64,000 nt of DNA from JASHPR01 sp963729365 (lineage in GTDB: Bacteria; Actinomycetota; Actinomycetes; Streptosporangiales; Streptosporangiaceae), in NCBI GenBank assembly GCA_963729365.1, contig CAVSNQ010000023.1, positions 85,582 through 149,581 of the forward strand. Direction: 5' to 3'. Under the pieces are notes generated by a model. The model made no database searches. It had not been told where the DNA came from and saw nothing but the letters and a program-made list of their open reading frames with translations. Numbering within the stretch: position 1 is the stretch's first letter; each line of letters starts with the position of its first letter. Shown here in pieces: positions 59,500-64,000 of this stretch. Made by a program: the position numbers and the translations under genes.

Positions 59500-60153
59500 C
59501 TAGGACGGTGCGGCCAGGCCGGCGTCGTGCGCGAGCAGCCCGGCCTGGGTGCGGTTGGCGCAGCCGAGCTTGACCAGCATCCGGGAGACGTACCCCTTGA
59601 CCGTGGCCTCGGACAGGTACATCCGGCTGGCGATCTGGGCGTTCGACAGGCCCTCGCCAAGGCAGCCGAGTACCTCGGTCTCGCGCTCGGTCAGCGTTGC
59701 TACCAGCCCGCGGGCGCGCTCGCGGGCAGGCTGCTCATCGGCTGAGGCGGCGATCAGGCGCCGGGCCGCAGCCGGGGACAGCACCGTATGGCCCTCCGCG
59801 GCCACCCGCACCAGCCCGATCAGGTCCCGCGGCGGCGTGGACTTGACCAGGAACCCGGCCGCGCCCGCGCGCAGCGCCCGCAGCACGTACTGGTCGGCGT
59901 CGAAGGTGGTCAGCACCACCACAGCCGGCGGCTCGACGAGCTTGCCGATCCGCTCGATCGCCGCCAGCCCGTCGACGCCGGGCATGCGGAGGTCCATGAG
60001 CACCACGTCAGGCCGGCCGCGCAGCACGGCCTCCACGCCGGCCGCGCCGTCGTGTGCCTCGTCGACGACCTCAATGTCGGGTGCCGAGCCGAGGATCGTG
60101 CGCAAATGCGCGCACACCATTGGCTCGTCATCGACGACTATTACCCGGATCAT
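59500..60153 (-). CDS. NarL/LuxR-type response regulator
   Basis: A 217-residue response regulator. Receiver: VIVVDDEPMVCAHLRTILG (acidic pocket), VVLMDLRMPGVDGL (phospho-Asp near 54), and LTTFDADQY and FLVKSTPPRDL (Thr and Lys). Output: a LuxR HTH with LTERETEVLGCLGEGLSNAQ, then YLSEATVKGYVSRMLVKLGC. Start ATG 60153 overlaps the histidine kinase stop (ATGA). It is part of a two-component pair divergent from an ABC exporter, which it probably controls. Confidence 0.94.
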   Translation of the reverse strand: MIRVIVVDDEPMVCAHLRTILGSAPDIEVVDEAHDGAAGVEAVLRGRPDVVLMDLRMPGVDGLAAIERIGKLVEPPAVVVLTTFDADQYVLRALRAGAAGFLVKSTPPRDLIGLVRVAAEGHTVLSPAAARRLIAASADEQPARERARGLVATLTERETEVLGCLGEGLSNAQIASRMYLSEATVKGYVSRMLVKLGCANRTQAGLLAHDAGLAAPS

Positions 60154-61417
60154 GAACGCGACGCCGGCTCGCTGGTCGGCACGTACGCGGGAAGCGTGGC
60201 CTCGAGCCGGAACCCCCCGTCCGGGGTCGGCCCGGCCAGCAGCGTGCCGTGGACCAGCTCGATGCGCTGCCGCAGGTTGTCCAGGCCGAGACCGGAACCG
60301 GTACCGGCCAGGCCGGAGCTCGCAGCGGCGGGCCGGCCCGCGGCCAGGGTGTTCGTGACAATCACTCTGACCCCCGCTTCGCCGTAGCTGACCTGGACCA
60401 GCACGCGGGAGCCGGGTGCGTGCTTGCGGGCATTGGTCAGCCCCTCGCGCACCATCCGGTAGGCGGTGCGCCCGACCACGGGCGAGGCGAGTGAGCGGTC
60501 GCCGTCCTCGATCAGCTCGGCCGGCGTGCCCACGGCCGCCGACTCGGCGATCAGCGCGGGCAGCCCGGAAACCGACGGCGTCCGGTCGGAGTCGGCCTCA
60601 GGTTCCGTCCGCAGGATGCCGACCAGGTCCCGCAGCTCGTCAAGCGCCTGGCAGCCCGCGGCCCGGAGTTCCTCCGCGGCCTGCCTCGTGGCCTCGTCGG
60701 TCGCGGTGATGCCCAGCGCTCCGGCCTGCAGCACCATGAGGCTCACCCGGTGCGTCACGACATCGTGCATCTCGCCGGCCAGCCGGGCCCGCTCGTCCGC
60801 CCTGGCCTGCTCGGCGAGCAGGTACTGTTCCCGCTCGGCCCGCTCCGCGCGCTCCCGCAGGCCCCGCAGCACCTCGTGCCGGGCGCTGAAGTACAGCGCC
60901 AGCAGCGGCCCGAGCGCCGTGCGCAGGACGCCAATCGTGATCACGGTGGCCGACGGGTCCCACACCCTGGCCACGATCGCGGTCAGCACGCCCACCGCGG
61001 CGAACGCCGTGCGCCGGTCCCGGCGGTAGTAGAACGGCCCGTAGGCGGCCAGAACGGTGCCGTAGGGCGCCCACACGTTGCCGGCCGTGGCCGGGACCAG
61101 CAGGCCGGCGAGATCAGCAGCGAAATGGCCAGCGTGAACCCGCCCAGGATCGCGATGACCAGCAGCGGTGCGCGGCGGCGGAAGACCAAGGACGCGTCGG
61201 CCAGCCCCTGAACCACGAGCATGACCCAGGCCAGCGTGCCGGGATGGGCAGGCCACCAGGAGCTGCCGCCCAGCGTGGCCACGGTGTCGAGGCAGACGAA
61301 GAACGCTGCGAGAAGCGCATCGGTGGCCAGGCGGTGCTGCCTGAAGAACGCCGTGAGGAGCGCATCGCCCGGCAGGCGGCGCCCCCGTGGCCACGTCCGA
61401 AGTCGCATGCGGCTCAC
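60150..61417 (-). pseudogene. NarL-type sensor histidine kinase, split by a frameshift
   Basis: Minus-strand reading from 61417 gives a membrane domain (RLATDALLAAFFVCLDTVAT, then PLLVIAILGGFTLAISLLIS), then must change frame near 61107 to continue AGLLVPATAGNVWAPYGTVL and VGVLTAIVARVWDPSATVI. The catalytic part is intact: EQARADERARLAGEMHDVVT, with the phospho-His in EMHDVVTH, and ATPase boxes VREGLTNARKHAPG (N box) and GTGSGLGLDNLRQRIELVHG (G boxes). Four to five membrane helices are expected. The start GTG 61417 has little ribosome site; ATG 61408 is also possible. If read without the shift, only the cytoplasmic half is made. Confidence 0.85.
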
Positions 61418-61577
61418 GTTATGTCATGCCACCCCGGCTGCCCCTCATGGCAAACCTTCGGCGGGGGCAGAAACCTACGAAAGTTGCAGCCGCCCCGGGC
61501 AGGCCATCCATTGGTAGCGCCAGGACCCTACCTGCGGCCCTGCCGGGCGGCCGTGCCGGCGGGTTGGACTGAAGGGC

Positions 61578-62519
61578 ATGAACACCACGCCTGACGCAGT
61601 CCGCGTATCCGGGCTGCGCAAAAGCTACGGCTCCGTCCATGCCGTCCGCGACATCAGCTTCTCCGTCCGGCCGGGCCAGATAGTCGCCCTGCTCGGCCCC
61701 AACGGAGCGGGCAAGACCACGACGCTGGAGATCCTGGAAGGATTCCGGGCCCGCGACGGGGGAGTGGCCCAGGTGCTCGGTCTCGACCCCGGCGATAGGT
61801 CCGGTGCCCGCCAGCTGCGAGAGTGCACCGGGCTGGTCCTGCAGGAGGTCGGGGTGGAGCCCTACCTGACCATCCGGGAGACCCTCGCCCGCTCGGCGGG
61901 CTACTACCAGGCACCGCGGGGCGTCACCGAGGTCATCAGCCTGGTCGGCCTGACCGGGCTGGAGCGCCGCAAGGCACGGAAGCTGTCTGGCGGCCAGAAA
62001 CGCCGCCTCGACCTGGCCCTCGGCCTGATCGGCAACCCGCAGCTGCTGTACCTCGACGAGCCCACCACCGGCTTTGACCCGGCCGCCCGCCGGGACGCCT
62101 GGGAGCTGGTGCGCGAGCTGCGGCGTACGGGCACGACGATCTTGCTGACCACGCATGACATGGAAGAGGCGAACGCGCTCGCCGACCGGGTGATCGTGCT
62201 GTCCGGCGGCGTGATCGTTGCCGAAGGCCCGCCGGCCGCGCTCGGCGGGCGGGACGCGGGGCGGGAGCGCATCACCTTCCGGCTGCCGGAGAACGTCCCG
62301 GCCGAGGCCCTGCCGCTGCCAGCCACGGCAGCCGCGGGCGTCGTCACTGTCGAGACGGCGAACCCGACGCGGGCCCTGCTGCAGCTCACCGACTGGGCGG
62401 TGCGCAACGGCGTCGAGCTGACCGGGCTCACCATCGAGCGGCCGACCCTGGAGGACATCTACCTACGGCTCACCAGCGATGGCACGCGTGCGAGCGTGCT
62501 GGAGAGGACGACGAGATGA
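61578..62519 (+). CDS. ABC-2-type exporter ATP-binding protein
   Basis: A 313-residue ATPase of the drug-exporter (DrrA-like) kind. Walker A: LLGPNGAGKTTTLEIL; signature: KLSGGQKRRLDLALGL; Walker B: LLYLDEPTTGFDP; switch: LLTTHDMEEA. The C-terminal 80 residues hold the family's extra domain, ending RPTLEDIYLRLTSDG. Start ATG 61578. Its 3' end overlaps the permease start (ATGA). Being divergent from the two-component pair, it is likely switched on by it in response to membrane stress or an antibiotic. Confidence 0.94.
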   Translation: MNTTPDAVRVSGLRKSYGSVHAVRDISFSVRPGQIVALLGPNGAGKTTTLEILEGFRARDGGVAQVLGLDPGDRSGARQLRECTGLVLQEVGVEPYLTIRETLARSAGYYQAPRGVTEVISLVGLTGLERRKARKLSGGQKRRLDLALGLIGNPQLLYLDEPTTGFDPAARRDAWELVRELRRTGTTILLTTHDMEEANALADRVIVLSGGVIVAEGPPAALGGRDAGRERITFRLPENVPAEALPLPATAAAGVVTVETANPTRALLQLTDWAVRNGVELTGLTIERPTLEDIYLRLTSDGTRASVLERTTR

Positions 62520-63307
62520 CGACCACAGTGACCACCGCGCGCCCCCCGCGCCGCAGGAGGACCGCTGGCCTGCTCGCCCACCAGGTCAGGTACGAGCAGC
62601 TGTCGTTCTGGCGGAATCCGCAGAGCGCCGTCTTCACCTTCATCTTCCCGGTCGTGTTCGTGGCCCTCATGGGTGTGCTGTTCGGCCGCGTAGGCAAGAG
62701 CTCCTACTATGGCGGGCTCTCGCCGGTGCAGTACTACGTGCCCACGATCGCCGCGCTGTCGGTGCTCGGATCGTGCTACGGCCAGCTCGCGGTCGCGCTC
62801 GCGGCCCGGCGGCAGAACGGAATCCTCAAGCGGGTCCGCGCTACGCCGCTGCCAGCCTGGGTGTACTTCGTCGGCCTGCTGGCGCACTGCATCCTGGTCA
62901 GCGTCATCGACATCGCGCTGATCCTCGGCGTGGGCCGGCTCTACGGAGTGCCGTTCCCGTCCGACTGGCCCCAGATCGTCGCCACGCTGGTGCTGGGCGC
63001 CGCGTGCTTCTGCGCGCTGGGCGTGGCGGTCGCCTCGGTGATCTCTAACTCCGACGCCGCACCCGCCGTCGCTCAGCTGGTCCTGTTCCCGCTGCTGTTC
63101 ATCTCCGGGACCTATACGCCGATTTATGTGCCGGCTCTGGAGCGGGTCACCGGCTGGCTCCCGGTGCGGCCATTCAACGAGGCGCTGACCAGCGTGCTTG
63201 TCGAGCACGGCGGCACCGACTGGCGGCAGCTCGGGGTGCTCGCGGCATGGGGCGCCGTCGGCGCGATCGTCGCGGTTCGCCGTTTCCGCTGGGTACCAAA
63301 GCTCTAA
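62516..63307 (+). CDS. ABC-2-type exporter permease
   Basis: A 263-residue membrane protein with six helices, matching the ABC-2 family (DrrB-like). Typical are VRYEQLSFWRNPQSAVFTFI before and in helix 1, LAARRQNGILKRVRATPLPA in the cytoplasmic loop, and the late FISGTYTPIYVPALERVTGW with the extracellular loop. Start ATG 62516 overlaps the ATPase stop by four bases. The pair exports a lipid, peptide or drug; the substrate is not known. Its 3' end meets the HAD gene, which runs toward it. Confidence 0.92.
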   Translation: MTTTVTTARPPRRRRTAGLLAHQVRYEQLSFWRNPQSAVFTFIFPVVFVALMGVLFGRVGKSSYYGGLSPVQYYVPTIAALSVLGSCYGQLAVALAARRQNGILKRVRATPLPAWVYFVGLLAHCILVSVIDIALILGVGRLYGVPFPSDWPQIVATLVLGAACFCALGVAVASVISNSDAAPAVAQLVLFPLLFISGTYTPIYVPALERVTGWLPVRPFNEALTSVLVEHGGTDWRQLGVLAAWGAVGAIVAVRRFRWVPKL

Positions 63308-64000
63308 TGGCCCGCGCCGAAATTTCGCCGCGGCCCCTTTCCATGTCAATTTCGGTACTGCGCCGAGCAGCGCCGGCACGGCCGACAGATCGAACAGCTC
63401 GTCGTACGGCTCGTAGAGGGAACTGCCCGGCCGCCCGTACCGGTTGATCCAGACACGGCGCCGCAGGCCGAGGTCACGGGTCGGGATGAGGTCGTATTCC
63501 CATCCCTGCGCCACGTGCGTCACCCCGGCCGGCGGGATGTCCAGGACCGCATACGCGTACTCGAAGGCCTGGCGGCTCGGCTTGTACGCCCGGGCCTGCT
63601 GCGCGGTGATGACGTGATCGAAGGCCACGCCGATGCGCGCGACGTTCTGCTCGATGAGATCGTCGTCGGTGTTTGAGATGATCGCGATCTCGTAGCCGAG
63701 GGACTTCAGCGCTCGCAGCGCGTCCGGCACCTCCGGAAACGGTTCGAAGGCGGGCACCGCCGCGACGAGCGCGTCACCGTCGGACGGTGAATGGGGGATG
63801 CCGTGCAGCCGCAGAGCCGTCTGCAGGCTTGACCGCAAGACCTCGCGGTACCCGCGGTAGGGCTCGAGCACGGCCTGGAAGCGCATGACCCGGAAGTCGT
63901 CAAGGAACTCCTCGCTGTCAACGCCATCCATCGGCAGACGGTCGGCAAGAACCTGCCGCACCACATCCGACAGCCGGAAGTCGATAAGGGTGCCGTAGGC
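63300..64000 (-). CDS. HAD-type (haloacid dehalogenase-like) hydrolase, cut by the right edge
   Basis: At the right edge the minus strand reads AYGTLIDFRLSDVVRQVLAD, the end of HAD motif I; the catalytic Asp lies outside the window. Then come motif II AIISNTDDDL, motif III AYKPSRQAFEYAYAVL and motif IV VAQGWEYDLIPTRDLGL, as in type II haloacid dehalogenases. Homology ends at DLSAVPALLGA near 63345, but the frame has no stop there. It runs on to 62459, antisense to the permease gene. The family's stop appears in a neighbouring frame, so a one-base change near the 3' end has probably removed it. The end given here is where homology fades. Confidence 0.78.

Overview
The window is very GC-rich (roughly 70 percent by eye), densely packed, and full of GTG/TTG starts and 4-base ATGA/GTGA gene overlaps. 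Its families are typical of a filamentous actinomycete: a SARP/AfsR-type regulator with NB-ARC and TPR domains, a DivIVA/Wag31-like protein, a Ser/Thr kinase fused to WD40 repeats, menB, bacterial nitric oxide synthase, several GntR/TetR/MarR regulators and CO-dehydrogenase-type molybdenum hydroxylases. A Streptosporangiales-like or Streptomyces-like actinobacterium is an inference; no rRNA or tRNA gene is present to test it.

Layout. 1-5.0 kb (minus): the N-terminus of an enoyl-CoA hydratase, then a flavoprotein, a 181-residue ferredoxin-fold-like protein, a DUF4331 protein and a DyP peroxidase. 5.1-6.3 kb (plus): an internally deleted glucose dehydrogenase remnant coupled to an SMP-30 lactonase. 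6.5-17.3 kb is an accessory stretch: MarR-GNAT fusion, a TnpB-type IS element, sulfurtransferase-SufE-DinB, a Tat-exported purple acid phosphatase, IS110 and two IS630 remnants, an APH-like kinase, a stand-alone ribosomal-S3-type KH protein, and a low-GC patch with an orphan gene and a mini-GntR. 17.3-27.1 kb is a catabolic regulon: FAD, Mo, 2Fe-2S and second Mo subunits, an FCD-type GntR regulator and an alpha/beta hydrolase on the minus strand, with an enoyl-CoA hydratase and an SDR on the plus strand. Two identical 14-bp sites containing TGGTATACCA lie in front of the plus-strand genes. 27.2-33.6 kb: glycoside hydrolase, isochorismatase-family hydrolase and NCS1 permease divergent from a LacI regulator plus ribokinase, with GGGAACGTTCCC-type operators between them. 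33.7-46.1 kb: mostly single genes, including a nonapeptide-repeat protein paired with an RDD membrane protein, the kinase-WD40 fusion, TetR/LLM and MarR/reductase divergent pairs with visible operators, and a type IB topoisomerase. 46.2-49.2 kb: threonine aldolase and an NgoMIV-like restriction-modification system. 49.2-56.8 kb: a nitric-oxide-themed block with a flavohemoglobin-like protein translationally coupled to a DivIVA-like protein, convergent on a frameshifted nitric oxide synthase, followed by a large SARP regulator and a short peptide with a signal-like segment. 57-64 kb: flavoprotein, TrkA-C protein, menB, a two-component system divergent from an ABC exporter, and a HAD dehalogenase cut by the right edge.

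Many genes carry single-base frame changes (enoyl-CoA hydratase, tnpB, both IS families, one Mo subunit, the FAD subunit, nitric oxide synthase, histidine kinase, the HAD 3' end). These may be real decay or assembly error, and reads would decide. The observations most worth following are the nitric oxide synthase/flavohemoglobin/DivIVA/SARP block with its TTGCA palindromes, the S3-KH stand-alone protein, and the disulfide-reductase-fold flavoprotein that lacks both redox cysteines.
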